From an uncultured Wenzhouxiangella sp. (GTDB lineage: Bacteria > Pseudomonadota > Gammaproteobacteria > Xanthomonadales > Wenzhouxiangellaceae), in contig CALEIM010000169.1 of the NCBI GenBank assembly GCA_937876395.1, positions 1 to 43,906 of the forward strand: a stretch of DNA of 43,906 nucleotides. The letters run 5' to 3'. The notes below the pieces were generated by a model, which was not told the origin of the DNA, ran no database searches, and saw only the letters and a program-made list of their open reading frames with translations. Each line of letters opens with the position of its first letter. Within the stretch, counting starts at the first letter, position 1. The translations under genes and the position numbers were made by a program. Shown piece by piece: positions 1 through 7,610 of this stretch.

Positions 1-860
1 ACGTGCCGGCCGGCGACAGCGGTGTGGGCACGCGCGAGATCGGCTACCTGTTCGGTCAATACAAGCGTATCACCAACCGCTACGAGCTGGGCGTGCTCAC
101 TGGCAAGGGCCTGGCCTGGGGTGGCGCGCGGGTGCGCACAGAAGCCACCGGCTACGGCACCGTTTTCTTTCTCGACGAAATGCTGACGGCCAACGACCGG
201 AGCCTTGAAGGCTGTGACGTGGTGGTCTCGGGCTCGGGCAATGTTGCGCTCTACGCCATCCAGAAAGTCGCCGAGCTGGGCGGCTGCGTGATCGCCTGCT
301 CCGATTCGGGCGGCTATGTCTACGATAGCGCCGGAATCGATTTCACGCTGCTGCGTCAGGTCAAGGAGGTTGAGCGTGGCCGCATCAGCGAATACGCTCA
401 ACGTCGCGGCGCGACTGCGCGCTACGTTGCCGATGCAACGGTCTGGGAGGTGCCCTGCCATGTCGCCTTGCCCTGCGCGACCCAGAATGAGCTTGACGGC
501 GAAGCCGCGCGCCGTTTGATTTCCAACGGCGTGATTGCCGTGGCCGAAGGCGCCAACATGCCGTGCCGCCCAAAGGCCATCCGCCTGTTTCGCGAGGCCG
601 GCGTACTCTTCGCACCGGGCAAGGCCGCCAACGCCGGCGGGGTAGCCACCAGCGCGCTGGAAATGCAGCAAAACGCCTCGCGTGATACGTGGAGCTTCGC
701 CTACACCGAACAGCGTCTGCGCGAGATCATGAGCAACATCCATGCCGACTGCCACGAAGCCGCAACCCAATACGGACATGCCAACGACTACGTACTCGGC
801 GCCAACATCGCGGGCTTTGATCGAGTGGCCGGCGCGATGCTGGCCCTGGGCGTGGTCTGA
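1..860 (+). CDS. gdhA: NADP-type glutamate dehydrogenase, 3' part
   Basis: This is the C-terminal 285 or so residues of a hexameric glutamate dehydrogenase, which interconverts glutamate with 2-oxoglutarate and ammonium in the cytoplasm. The reading frame is open to the left edge, and the first visible residues (VPAGDSGVGTREIGYLFGQ) match the conserved block after the catalytic centre, so the gene starts outside the window. A Rossmann nucleotide-binding motif (VVSGSGNVALYAIQK) lies near residue 75, and the family's KAANAGGVATSALEMQQN block is intact near residue 210. Family proteins are about 450 residues, so roughly the first 160 are missing here only because of the window edge. The C-terminus is normal. 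A REPIN-like element follows the stop codon directly. The NADP preference is inferred from family resemblance. Confidence 0.95.
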   Translation, partial: VPAGDSGVGTREIGYLFGQYKRITNRYELGVLTGKGLAWGGARVRTEATGYGTVFFLDEMLTANDRSLEGCDVVVSGSGNVALYAIQKVAELGGCVIACSDSGGYVYDSAGIDFTLLRQVKEVERGRISEYAQRRGATARYVADATVWEVPCHVALPCATQNELDGEAARRLISNGVIAVAEGANMPCRPKAIRLFREAGVLFAPGKAANAGGVATSALEMQQNASRDTWSFAYTEQRLREIMSNIHADCHEAATQYGHANDYVLGANIAGFDRVAGAMLALGVV

Positions 861-863
861 CCC

Positions 864-952
864 TGTAGGAGCGGCTTCAGCCGCTATACGCGCTGCCGCA
901 ATGCCGGCTCGATGTTCCTGGGCGTTCAATCGCGGGTAAACCCGCTCCTACA
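864..952. repeat. REPIN-like inverted pair of REP palindromes
   Basis: Two inverted arms, TGTAGGAGCGGCTTCAGCCG at the left and GGGTAAACCCGCTCCTACA at the right, flank about 48 bases. Each arm holds a small palindrome (GCGGCTTCAGCCGC and GCGGGTAAACCCGC), and the GTAGGAGCG ends are complementary. This is the layout of REP doublets (REPINs) spread by RAYT-type transposases in gammaproteobacteria. It lies 3 bases after the gdhA stop and may also serve as its transcription stop or mRNA-stabilising hairpin. No RAYT gene is in the window. Confidence 0.8.
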
Positions 953-1004
953 ATGGGGGCGGGCCATAGCGCGGCCGTCGAAGCCTGCCGACAATTCTCC
1001 TTCA

Positions 1005-1030
1005 GGAACCTCTCCACAAGATCAGACGTA
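1005..1030 (+). promoter_or_regulatory. Candidate ECF promoter P1 (GGAAC-N17-CGTA)
   Basis: GGAAC at 1005-1009 and CGTA at 1027-1030 are 17 bases apart, upstream of the small ORF and GT2 gene. The site is one of eleven identical-type sites in this window. The leader to the GT2 start is about 220 bases. Besides this site, the gene-free stretch 953-1075 shows nothing I can name. Confidence 0.65.
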
Positions 1031-1075
1031 TCTTGATTGACAAGATATGGTCCTGCTCGTCGCTGGAGTGATTCG

Positions 1076-1261
1076 ATGAATGCAATGGAGCTTCTGGAAA
1101 GATGCTACGGAACAAGCGATTGCTTGCGGATACCCTGCTGTTACCCTCGCTTTTTGTCAATCAGCACAAGCTACAGGAAAAATGATGCACGGCGCGGCTG
1201 CTCTCGAGTTTGTTTGCCGCGAAATCCTCTCATCGGCCATAATCTGAAGCTGATCAAATGA
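1076..1261 (+). CDS. Possible small upstream ORF coupled to the GT2 gene
   Basis: This would be a 61-residue protein starting MNAMELLERCYGTSD. GGAG at 1065-1068 is well spaced from the ATG, and the stop overlaps the GT2 start as ATGA (1258-1261). The GT2 gene has no convincing ribosome-binding site of its own, so translational coupling would explain its start. The protein has five cysteines, a basic C-terminal half and no family I recognise. Codon use looks less regular than in the neighbours, so it could be a leader ORF or chance. I favour a leader ORF weakly. Confidence 0.3.
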   Translation: MNAMELLERCYGTSDCLRIPCCYPRFLSISTSYRKNDARRGCSRVCLPRNPLIGHNLKLIK

Positions 1262-2739
1262 CCGCAAAGGCTACAGCGATTCTGCGAGCCGGTCGGTTCC
1301 TGCTGCTCTTGACAGGGCTGCTTCTTTTGGTCATGCCAGTATTGTGGGTGCCGGTGCTCATCGTCAATCTGATATATGGATTGGGCATATACGTACTGCG
1401 GTTCGTCATGCTGCCGGTAGCGCCGCGGTCATTTCAGGGCGCTTTGCCCAAGGGCACTGCATCCGGGCAAACCCAGCCTTTTTTTTCAATTCACCTTCCG
1501 GTCTGTCGTGAGCCGCCGGAGGTGGTGCAGCGCACCTTGGCCTGTCTGGAGACTATTCACTACGAGCGTTACGAAGTCATCGTCATCTCCAACAACACGG
1601 ATGATGAAAAACTATGGCGACCCCTTCAGAGCTTTTGCAGCCACCGCCCGCGCTTCAAGTTCCGGCATGAACCTCGACTATCAGGGTACAAGGCGGGAGC
1701 TTTGAATATTGCTCTGGAGATGACGTCAAGCAAGGCTGACTGGATCTTGACAGTGGATGCCGACTACAAGGTTTATGCCAATATTCTGAATCTGGCTGTT
1801 CCGTGGCTGGACGGTGTGGGCTATGTGCAGTTTCCGCAGGCGTATTCCGATACTGATTCAAATCAGGACTCATTGGCGCATGAGCTTGGACACTTTTTTA
1901 GCCTGTACATGACACATGCCAACAGCTATCGCTGTCCGTTGTTGACAGGAACGCTGAGCTTTGTCCGCAAGTCCAGCCTTGAACGAATTGGTGGCTGGGC
2001 CAACTCCAGCATTACCGAGGATGCAGAAACCGGCATTGAGTTGGTATGCTCCGGTCTTCGTGGGCGGTACGTGGATCGGGTCGCAGGCCGCGGCCTTCTG
2101 CCGGGTGCAGTCCCGGCCTTTTGCCGCCAGCGGCAGCGCTGGGCCTTCGGCAATGCCCAGACCTTGCCCGGCCTGTTCCGGCCGGACCTCAATGTCTCGA
2201 CCGGTCAGCGGCTGAGCATGCTGCTGCAGTTGACGGCCTGGCACGAGTTTATTTTGCTGCCGGCAATGTGCGCGGTATTCATCGCCATGAGTCATTTGCT
2301 CAATCCATTTGATGCCGGGCTGGCGCTGCTGGCCGCGGGGGCGTCCTTCGCGGGCTTTTTGCTGCTCAATCTCGCTTTCTTTCTGATCAAGTTTCGCAGC
2401 GCGTGCGACTGGCGCGGCATTGTGCATCACTACCTGGTGCACCAGGGGGTTGCCTGGGAGGCCAATGCAAGCTGGATTGAGGCACTGCTGGGCCGAAAGC
2501 TCAGCTTTATCCGCACCAACAAGTTTCGTTCCTCAACAGCAGCACGGCTATCGCGCAGCGTCATTGTCGGGCTGTTGATTCACCTTGTGGTCACAGCGTA
2601 CTTCATTCACTTGGGCTACCTGCTCCCGGCAACCTTGTTCCTGCTGGGGCATACGGTGCTGGTGCTCGGCCAGATTGAGCTGGTGCGGGTTTTCAGCCGC
2701 CCGGTAGTTTCCGAGGTACGCCATGACTACAGACCCTAA
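1258..2739 (+). CDS. Membrane glycosyltransferase, family GT2 (cellulose-synthase-like)
   Basis: This 493-residue protein should polymerise or transfer sugars from a nucleotide-sugar at the inner membrane. Visible features, in order: an N-terminal hydrophobic hairpin (residues 10-45); the GT-A start FFSIHLPVCREPPEVV; the metal-binding DAD motif (TVDADY, about residue 167); the catalytic TED (about 253); the QxxRW acceptor motif (QRQRW, about 288-292); and several C-terminal membrane segments (about 330-475). This is the D,D,D,QxxRW signature of processive beta-glycosyltransferases such as BcsA. No PilZ domain, BcsB or cyclase gene is adjacent, so the polymer is unknown. It follows candidate promoter P1 and precedes mgtC by 84 bases, probably as one operon. 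Its link to a stress regulon suggests an envelope or capsule glycan made under stress, which is inference. Confidence 0.85.
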   Translation: MTAKATAILRAGRFLLLLTGLLLLVMPVLWVPVLIVNLIYGLGIYVLRFVMLPVAPRSFQGALPKGTASGQTQPFFSIHLPVCREPPEVVQRTLACLETIHYERYEVIVISNNTDDEKLWRPLQSFCSHRPRFKFRHEPRLSGYKAGALNIALEMTSSKADWILTVDADYKVYANILNLAVPWLDGVGYVQFPQAYSDTDSNQDSLAHELGHFFSLYMTHANSYRCPLLTGTLSFVRKSSLERIGGWANSSITEDAETGIELVCSGLRGRYVDRVAGRGLLPGAVPAFCRQRQRWAFGNAQTLPGLFRPDLNVSTGQRLSMLLQLTAWHEFILLPAMCAVFIAMSHLLNPFDAGLALLAAGASFAGFLLLNLAFFLIKFRSACDWRGIVHHYLVHQGVAWEANASWIEALLGRKLSFIRTNKFRSSTAARLSRSVIVGLLIHLVVTAYFIHLGYLLPATLFLLGHTVLVLGQIELVRVFSRPVVSEVRHDYRP

Positions 2740-2823
2740 TACTGCAATTGATATTCCGAGTTCAGGCTGCGCTGGACCAGAGATTGATGGCTGTCATTGT
2801 GGTTTCGTATTCGTAGAGGCTTT

Positions 2824-3276
2824 ATGGAATCTGAACTTGCATTCTGGGATATGGCCATCCGGTTGATTGCCGCCGCTGGGTTCGCATCCGTCATTGGTCT
2901 GGAGCGTGAATTGAGAAAGCACCCCGCGGGACTGCGCACGCACATGCTCGTTTCGCTGGGGGCTGCGGCATTCCTGCTGGTCGGCTACGAGATTCTTTTC
3001 GAGATTGCAGAAGGTGCGGCATCGACCAATATTGACCCCACGCGTATTGTGGAAGGTGTCATCACCGGCATCGGCTTTCTTGGCGCCGGCAGCATCATTC
3101 AGGCCCGGGGCAGGGTGCAGGGCATCACGACCGGAGCGGCAATCTGGATTGCCGGCGCGATCGGCGTATCTTGTGCCACCGGCAATTTCGCGCTGGCCGC
3201 GATTCTGACCGCGCTTTCCCTGCTGATTGTTTTGGCGCTGGGCTACTTTGAAAGCAAGGTGCTGGATTCTGACTAA
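2824..3276 (+). CDS. MgtC/SapB family membrane protein
   Basis: This 150-residue membrane protein has the MgtC N-terminal hallmark: the helix LIAAAGFASVIGLERELRKH, then AGLRTHMLVSLGAAAFLLVG, and a helix-rich GVITGIGFLGAGSII segment. MgtC-type proteins are linked to survival under magnesium limitation and to modulation of ATP synthase. Many environmental homologues like this one lack the C-terminal ACT-like domain and have no tested function. I chose ATG 2824, preceded by AGAGG, over an upstream TTG at 2797 because the family begins a few residues before the first helix. It probably belongs to the GT2 transcript. It ends before the ectD promoter region, where no terminator hairpin is obvious. 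Confidence 0.85.
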   Translation: MESELAFWDMAIRLIAAAGFASVIGLERELRKHPAGLRTHMLVSLGAAAFLLVGYEILFEIAEGAASTNIDPTRIVEGVITGIGFLGAGSIIQARGRVQGITTGAAIWIAGAIGVSCATGNFALAAILTALSLLIVLALGYFESKVLDSD

Positions 3277-3305
3277 TGTCGAAAGCCTGCCATCCCGGCT
3301 CGCTT

Positions 3306-3331
3306 GGAACCCCGTCTCATTGGCAAGCGTA
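3306..3331 (+). promoter_or_regulatory. Candidate ECF promoter P2 upstream of ectD
   Basis: GGAAC at 3306-3310 and CGTA at 3328-3331 are separated by 17 bases, 46 bases upstream of the ectD start. This is the same motif as the other ten sites. Confidence 0.7.
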
Positions 3332-3376
3332 GTTCTATCAGAAACAGACGATTGCCATTGCACGGAGGTTGCTTCA

Positions 3377-4348
3377 ATGACACAGGTTGAAGAGCATTCG
3401 CTTTCAGACCCGCCGCTTGCGGACCCGTATCCCACGCGCCTTCGCCAGCGTCACAAACTGCTGCAGCGCGCTGATCCAGTCATTCATTCACCGGTTTCGA
3501 GTCGCTGGAACGGTCCTCTGGATGAGGCCTGTCTATCGCGCTATGAGCGTGACGGCTTTCTTTGGTTCGAGAGCTTTTTCTCACAGCACAGCATTGAGCC
3601 GTTTATCGAGGAGCTCAGGGAAATTGAAGGGAGCAAGGAATGGATGGAATCGGAGCAAGTCATCAGTGATCCGTCCAGCGGACGGGTGCGCTCGGTGTTT
3701 GCCATGCACCGGATTTCAAAAAGGTTTGACGAGCTGACTCGCGATGCCAGGATATTGGGTATGGCGCGCCAGCTCCTTGGTGACGACGTTTATATTCATC
3801 AGTCCCGCATCAATGACAAGTTCGGGTTCGAGGGAGGCGGATTCAACTGGCACTCGGACTTCGAAACATGGCACGCGGAAGACGGCATGCCACGTATGAG
3901 GGCGGTCAGTGCTTCAATCATGCTGACGGACAACAATGAGTTCAATGGTCCGCTGATGTTGATCCCCGGATCCCACCACTGGTTTGTTCCCTGCGTCGGC
4001 GAGACGCCGGACCAGAACTGGAAAAGCTCGCTAAAAGAGCAACAAATCGGCGTGCCTGATCAGCAAGCGCTTTCTGAACTGGCCGAAATTGGGGGTATTT
4101 GTGCGCCGAAGGGTCCAGCAGGATCTTTGCTGCTGTTCGAATGCAATACGCTGCATGCTTCCAATGAAAACATGTCGCCGTGGCCGCGTGCAAACCTTTT
4201 CTTTGTATACAACAGCGTGCAGAACGCTCTTCAGGAGCCCTATGCCGCCCCGGGCAGGAGATCGAACTTCCTGGCCGAGCGGGGGAAGCCGAAGAAACTG
4301 GAAATGAAAGAGCTGTACCCTTGCGCGCAGATGAGTAGCCATTCTTGA
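3377..4348 (+). CDS. ectD: Ectoine hydroxylase
   Basis: This 323-residue Fe(II)/2-oxoglutarate dioxygenase converts ectoine to 5-hydroxyectoine, a compatible solute that protects against salt, heat and desiccation. The EctD signature runs from FNWHSDFETWH through AEDGMPRMRA. The iron ligands visible are His159, Asp161 and His260 (LHASN), and Arg271 (PRANLFFVYN) fits the 2-oxoglutarate anchor. The substrate-side block GPLMLIPGSHHWFVPCVGET is also present. Length agrees with EctD (about 300-330). ATG 3377 follows GGAGG (3364-3368) at good spacing, so in-frame codons back to 3227 are not coding. No ectA, ectB or ectC gene lies in the window, so this is a detached ectD. Candidate promoter P2 is just upstream, placing hydroxyectoine formation under the putative ECF factor. 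Confidence 0.93.
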   Translation: MTQVEEHSLSDPPLADPYPTRLRQRHKLLQRADPVIHSPVSSRWNGPLDEACLSRYERDGFLWFESFFSQHSIEPFIEELREIEGSKEWMESEQVISDPSSGRVRSVFAMHRISKRFDELTRDARILGMARQLLGDDVYIHQSRINDKFGFEGGGFNWHSDFETWHAEDGMPRMRAVSASIMLTDNNEFNGPLMLIPGSHHWFVPCVGETPDQNWKSSLKEQQIGVPDQQALSELAEIGGICAPKGPAGSLLLFECNTLHASNENMSPWPRANLFFVYNSVQNALQEPYAAPGRRSNFLAERGKPKKLEMKELYPCAQMSSHS

Positions 4349-4400
4349 GGACCGTTTCACCGTTTGGGCAGGCAGACTTGGAGAAAGTTTGAGCCCGTCA

Positions 4401-4426
4401 GGAACTCTCGGCTCCTTTTGACCGTA
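4401..4426 (+). promoter_or_regulatory. Candidate ECF promoter P3 upstream of the CBS gene
   Basis: GGAAC at 4401-4405 and CGTA at 4423-4426 are 17 bases apart, 32 bases before the start codon of the CBS-domain gene. Confidence 0.7.
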
Positions 4427-4457
4427 GTACGCTATACAGAGATAGCAGGAGGATGCA

Positions 4458-4886
4458 ATGAAAGTAAATGAAACAATGACACGCAACGTGGACACCATCA
4501 AAACAGGATCCCGGGTCAGTGAGGCCGCCCGTCACATGAAACAGCTCAATGTCGGATTTCTACCGGTATCCGATGAGCAGAATCTGAAATTGATCGGCGT
4601 GGCGACGGATCGCGATATCGTGTTGCGATGCATCGGCAGTGATCTGGACCCGAAGCAGACCCCGGTAGAGGATGTCATGAGCGACAAGGTGCTGTACTGC
4701 TTTGCGGATGACGACATCGAGTCGGCTGCAAAGAGCATGGCTGAGCAGCAGGTTTACCGGCTGGTTGTGCTTGACTCTCCAGAAACAAAACAGCTTGCCG
4801 GCATTGTGACTTTAGGCGACATCCGTCGTCACGGAGGCAGTGCGCCGGCAGAGTGGGCTTCGGACCAGATTGCCGGGCGGGTCTGA
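4458..4886 (+). CDS. Stand-alone CBS-pair protein
   Basis: This 142-residue cytoplasmic protein consists of two CBS motifs. The first is MKVNETMTRNVDTIKTG to about residue 60, with VATDRDIVLRCI. The second starts at VEDVMSDKVLYCF and runs to IVTLGDIRRHG. CBS pairs bind adenosine ligands such as AMP, ATP or S-adenosylmethionine and act as energy or stress sensors; the ligand here cannot be told from sequence. AGGAGG at 4447-4452 precedes ATG 4458. The hemerythrin gene follows after 69 bases, probably on the same transcript from candidate promoter P3. Single-domain CBS proteins next to hemerythrin, CsbD and PRC-barrel genes are common in stress clusters, which fits the surroundings. Confidence 0.88.
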   Translation: MKVNETMTRNVDTIKTGSRVSEAARHMKQLNVGFLPVSDEQNLKLIGVATDRDIVLRCIGSDLDPKQTPVEDVMSDKVLYCFADDDIESAAKSMAEQQVYRLVVLDSPETKQLAGIVTLGDIRRHGGSAPAEWASDQIAGRV

Positions 4887-4955
4887 GTACGTATGACTTG
4901 CACCGCAAGACCACTGACTGGTGAACTTCAACAGCGAATCAGCTTGGAGACTTTT

Positions 4956-5414
4956 ATGGATGCCATCGCAATGCTGACCAAAGACCATGAGAAGGTAAAG
5001 GAATTGTTTACTGACCTGGTTAAAACAACAAATCGCGCTGTCAAAAAGCGTGGAGAACTCCTGGAGAAGATCGCCACGGAGCTGAAAATTCATACCGCTC
5101 TGGAAGAGGAGATTTTCTATCCAGCTTTCAAAAAGGCTGGCAAAAAGGCCGGTGATGATACGCTTTACTTCGAAGCTCTTGAAGAGCATCGTGCCGTAGA
5201 AGACCTGATTCTTCCTGATCTCAGCAAGACCGAACCCGACAACAGCGCCTTTTCAGGCAGAGCAAAAGTGCTCAAGGAACTGGTTGAGCATCATGTCGCG
5301 GAAGAAGAGAAGGAGCTTTTCCCAAGAGCAAAGCAGCTTTTTGGCAAGGAAATGCTCTCGGAGATTGGCGAGCAGATGGCGGCCCGAAAGCGCGAGCTGA
5401 AAGCCAGCCTTTAA
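4956..5414 (+). CDS. Hemerythrin HHE-domain protein
   Basis: This 152-residue four-helix protein starts MDAIAMLTKDHEKVKELF. It carries the spaced His/Glu ligands of a di-iron hemerythrin-like site: HEKV, the HTALEEEIFYPA block, EALEEHRAVEDLI, and ELVEHHVAEEEKELFP. Such proteins bind oxygen, sense iron or oxidants, or protect against nitrosative and oxidative stress; the exact role here is open. I chose ATG 4956 because GGAGA (4946-4950) precedes it and the first helix begins at once. The frame is open back to 4893 but has no good ribosome-binding site there. A strong terminator hairpin follows at 5435-5462. Confidence 0.9.
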   Translation: MDAIAMLTKDHEKVKELFTDLVKTTNRAVKKRGELLEKIATELKIHTALEEEIFYPAFKKAGKKAGDDTLYFEALEEHRAVEDLILPDLSKTEPDNSAFSGRAKVLKELVEHHVAEEEKELFPRAKQLFGKEMLSEIGEQMAARKRELKASL

Positions 5415-5434
5415 TCCGCTCCCTACCGATGTGA

Positions 5435-5462
5435 AAGGGCCTGCGAAGCTGCAGGCCCTTTT
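5435..5462. terminator. Bidirectional intrinsic terminator
   Basis: AAAGGGCCTGC (5435-5445) pairs perfectly with GCAGGCCCTTT (5452-5462) around a 6-base loop. A/T-rich flanks (GAAA on the left, TTTCTTTATAAA on the right) sit between the convergent hemerythrin and CDF genes, so it can stop both transcripts. Confidence 0.9.
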
Positions 5463-5464
5463 CT

Positions 5465-6418
5465 TTATAAATCATCGTCGTCCAGGCGTACCGGCATAAT
5501 GGTGAGCTCCTGTAGTCGCCAATCTGTTTCGGCTATTTTTCTGGTCATTTCGTCCAGCCGATCGGCCAGTTCCTCGTGGCCGTCGAGATCCACAAGAAGG
5601 GTTCCAAATATCAGATTCCCCGATTCACGCAGACGAACTTCGTGTCGGTTAACTTCCGGGAAGTGTGCCAGCGCTTCGGCGATTTCCCTTTCGAGATCAA
5701 GGGGTCTGTCTCGATCAACATCTGTTGGGCTGCTGTCCATGAGGTCGCCGATCGCAATTCGCAGGTTGCTGAATCCATCCTTGAGGATATCGAGCGCGAT
5801 CAGTAGCGCAGCCGTTGCATCGGCCCACCAGAAGCCCAGACCGGCAAAGAGGATTCCGACGATACCGGCCAATGAAGTCATCCATTCGGCTTTGTTCATG
5901 GCTGCATCGGCATGCAGTGACTTCTCATGCAGGCTTCGGGCAAGACGTAGCTTCGCCGGTGCAAGCGCGATGGAAGGCAGCATGCTGTAAATCAGCGCAG
6001 CAATCATTACCCATCCTGACCATACATGGTGGCCGAAGAGGTTGTAATGACCAAAAGTTGGCCGCTCCATGGAGACCAATGTCATTGTGGAATCCCAGAG
6101 CGTGTATAGGCCAACGACCAGGATTGAAGCTGCGATGCCAAGAAAGGCAAGCAACGATGCCCGGGAATAACCGTATGGGAAAGCCTCGTCAGGCGGTCGG
6201 CGTCGAACGCGCAGCGAAATCAGGAAGACGATCGGCGGGAACATGGCCAGCGCATCGTCAATCAGCGCGGTTTTCATCAGCTGCGATGAGCCCATCGTCA
6301 GGTACATAATGACGAGCACGGTCGACTGCCAGACCACCATCACAATTTCAAGTTTGCGGGCGCTGGCGAGCTTGGCACGGTGTTCGTCGGGCAGACGTTC
6401 CAGCTTACGCGGCTTCAT
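5465..6418 (-). CDS. Cation diffusion facilitator (CDF) family transporter
   Basis: This 317-residue inner-membrane protein has six predicted membrane segments followed by a cytoplasmic alpha/beta domain (about residues 225-310, with HFPEVNRHEVRLRESGN). The first metal-site motif in helix 2 reads ALIDDALAMFPPIVF. The helix-5 motif reads HADAAMNKAEWMTS, where standard zinc exporters have HxxxD, so N and E replace usual ligands and the metal specificity may differ from zinc. CDF proteins exchange divalent metals for protons. The start codon overlaps the stop of the preceding lipoprotein gene (ATGA, 6415-6418), so translation is coupled. It ends 3 bases from the shared terminator. Confidence 0.85.
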   Translation of the reverse strand: MKPRKLERLPDEHRAKLASARKLEIVMVVWQSTVLVIMYLTMGSSQLMKTALIDDALAMFPPIVFLISLRVRRRPPDEAFPYGYSRASLLAFLGIAASILVVGLYTLWDSTMTLVSMERPTFGHYNLFGHHVWSGWVMIAALIYSMLPSIALAPAKLRLARSLHEKSLHADAAMNKAEWMTSLAGIVGILFAGLGFWWADATAALLIALDILKDGFSNLRIAIGDLMDSSPTDVDRDRPLDLEREIAEALAHFPEVNRHEVRLRESGNLIFGTLLVDLDGHEELADRLDEMTRKIAETDWRLQELTIMPVRLDDDDL

Positions 6419-7170
6419 ATGCCGGCATACTCATTCAGTAGAGCTTCAACGCGATCATTTTTTGCGTGGTCCAGCAGAAAACGCTCCAGTGTCATCAGCA
6501 GTGCGTGTTCGCCAGGTGGTACGGCCATGACGCGTTTAGTTGCGGGCAGCCTGGTGCCATGAGGCACCAGATTCATGTCGTGCAAGCGCCACAGGGGTGC
6601 GGCCATGGGCACATGCTCGGGCGACAGGCGATCCAGGGGACGGGCGACTGCGCCCTCGTCCATAAGGCTGTTGCGATAGCTGCTGCCGTAGCGGTAGTAA
6701 ACCGTAATACCATCGAGGGATTCTGGCAGCTCGGCTGTGCTGCGACTGCCCACATCGGCTTTTTCCAGGTAGTAGGGCAGGGTCAGGCCAAGCCGCGGGC
6801 GCCACGGGTTGACCTCCTCAATTCCGCCGATTACCAGGTCCAGGTCGTAATTTTCCAGCGAAGTAAAGTGTCGGCTTTCGGTACCGACATGCCAGACTGG
6901 CCTGACTTCCAACTCCTGGGCAAATTCCGATATCAGGGCTATTTCAACGCCGCGTGGATTATCAGGATCATTCGGATCGACGAAAGTCCAGGGCGGATGG
7001 CTAATTACTCCAATGTGCAGCTCACCCTGTTCAAGAATGCGCGTCAGCGTGCCGTGCGTATCACGTGGATAAGGCTGACACGAAGTGATCAAGGAAAGCG
7101 CGTAAACAAGGAGAATGACCGCCCGAAAGGCGGTGTTTTGCGAAGATGAATCGTCTGGGGTATCGCTCAC
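6415..7170 (-). CDS. Stand-alone solute-binding lipoprotein (SBP_bac_3 type)
   Basis: This 251-residue protein has a hydrophobic N-terminus ending in a lipobox-like LSLITSC, so it is probably an outer- or inner-membrane lipoprotein facing the periplasm. The fold starts with LTRILEQGELHIGVISHPPW and continues through VEIALISEFAQEL and LDLVIGGIEE, as in family 3 amino-acid-binding proteins. No ABC permease or ATPase is adjacent. Instead it overlaps DUF202 upstream (GTGA, 7167-7170) and the CDF transporter downstream (ATGA). It may sense or present a ligand for the coupled transporter rather than feed an importer, which is inference. The start codon is GTG at 7170. Confidence 0.75.
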   Translation of the reverse strand: MSDTPDDSSSQNTAFRAVILLVYALSLITSCQPYPRDTHGTLTRILEQGELHIGVISHPPWTFVDPNDPDNPRGVEIALISEFAQELEVRPVWHVGTESRHFTSLENYDLDLVIGGIEEVNPWRPRLGLTLPYYLEKADVGSRSTAELPESLDGITVYYRYGSSYRNSLMDEGAVARPLDRLSPEHVPMAAPLWRLHDMNLVPHGTRLPATKRVMAVPPGEHALLMTLERFLLDHAKNDRVEALLNEYAGI

Positions 7171-7520
7171 AGCGCAGTCCAGAGAAGGATGCCCAGAACA
7201 ACGTAGACTGCTACTAGTGCGATTGATATCATCCCGACGAGCGACTGCGACATCGTGGAGATCGTGTGGACATCAAGCTGTGATAAAACGTTTTTGGTTC
7301 GTCGCCATGCCATCCAGACCAACAAGATTGCCGCAAGGATCAGGAGGCTGCTCGCCAGGTTCAGCCACCAGCCAGGGTTAAGGTCGCGGGCAAGTACAGG
7401 TACGCCGAGAGCGACTGCAACGCAGGCCATCGAAGTGCGCATCCAACCGGCGAAAGTGCGTTCATTGGCGAGCACCGTACGGTCCTCTGCCATGTCATTC
7501 TTGTTGTGCTTTTTACTCAT
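7167..7520 (-). CDS. DUF202 (YidH-like) membrane protein
   Basis: This 117-residue protein carries the DUF202 hallmark DMAEDRTVLANERTFAGWMR followed by three membrane helices (ending VAVYVVLGILLWTAL). The function of YidH-type proteins is unknown. The frame is open to an ATG at 7598, but a terminator-like hairpin at 7558-7586 lies inside that extension, so I prefer ATG 7520 (MSKKHNKND). Neither start has a good ribosome-binding site. The stop codon overlaps the GTG start of the solute-binding lipoprotein, tying DUF202, lipoprotein and CDF transporter into one translational unit. Confidence 0.82.
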   Translation of the reverse strand: MSKKHNKNDMAEDRTVLANERTFAGWMRTSMACVAVALGVPVLARDLNPGWWLNLASSLLILAAILLVWMAWRRTKNVLSQLDVHTISTMSQSLVGMISIALVAVYVVLGILLWTAL

Positions 7521-7557
7521 GGAGATCAGCGACTCGACTGAAGTGCGTTCAGAAAGC

Positions 7558-7586
7558 CAGGCGCCGGGCGTGTCGCCTGGCGCCTG
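7558..7586 (-). terminator. Strong hairpin between PRC-barrel and DUF202 genes
   Basis: CAGGCGCCGGGCG (7558-7570) pairs with CGCCTGGCGCCTG (7574-7586) with a single G-T pair and a 3-base loop. Read on the minus strand it is followed by GCTTTCTG, a short T-run. It can act as a leaky terminator that lowers DUF202, lipoprotein and CDF expression relative to the PRC-barrel gene. Confidence 0.65.
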
Positions 7587-7610
7587 AATGCTGTCCATGT
7601 CTGGCTGGTA

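Noticed and set aside
4391..4419. Possible terminator GAGCC...GGCTCCTTTT after ectD
   Set aside because: The stem is only 5 bp with a 14-base loop, and it overlaps promoter P3.
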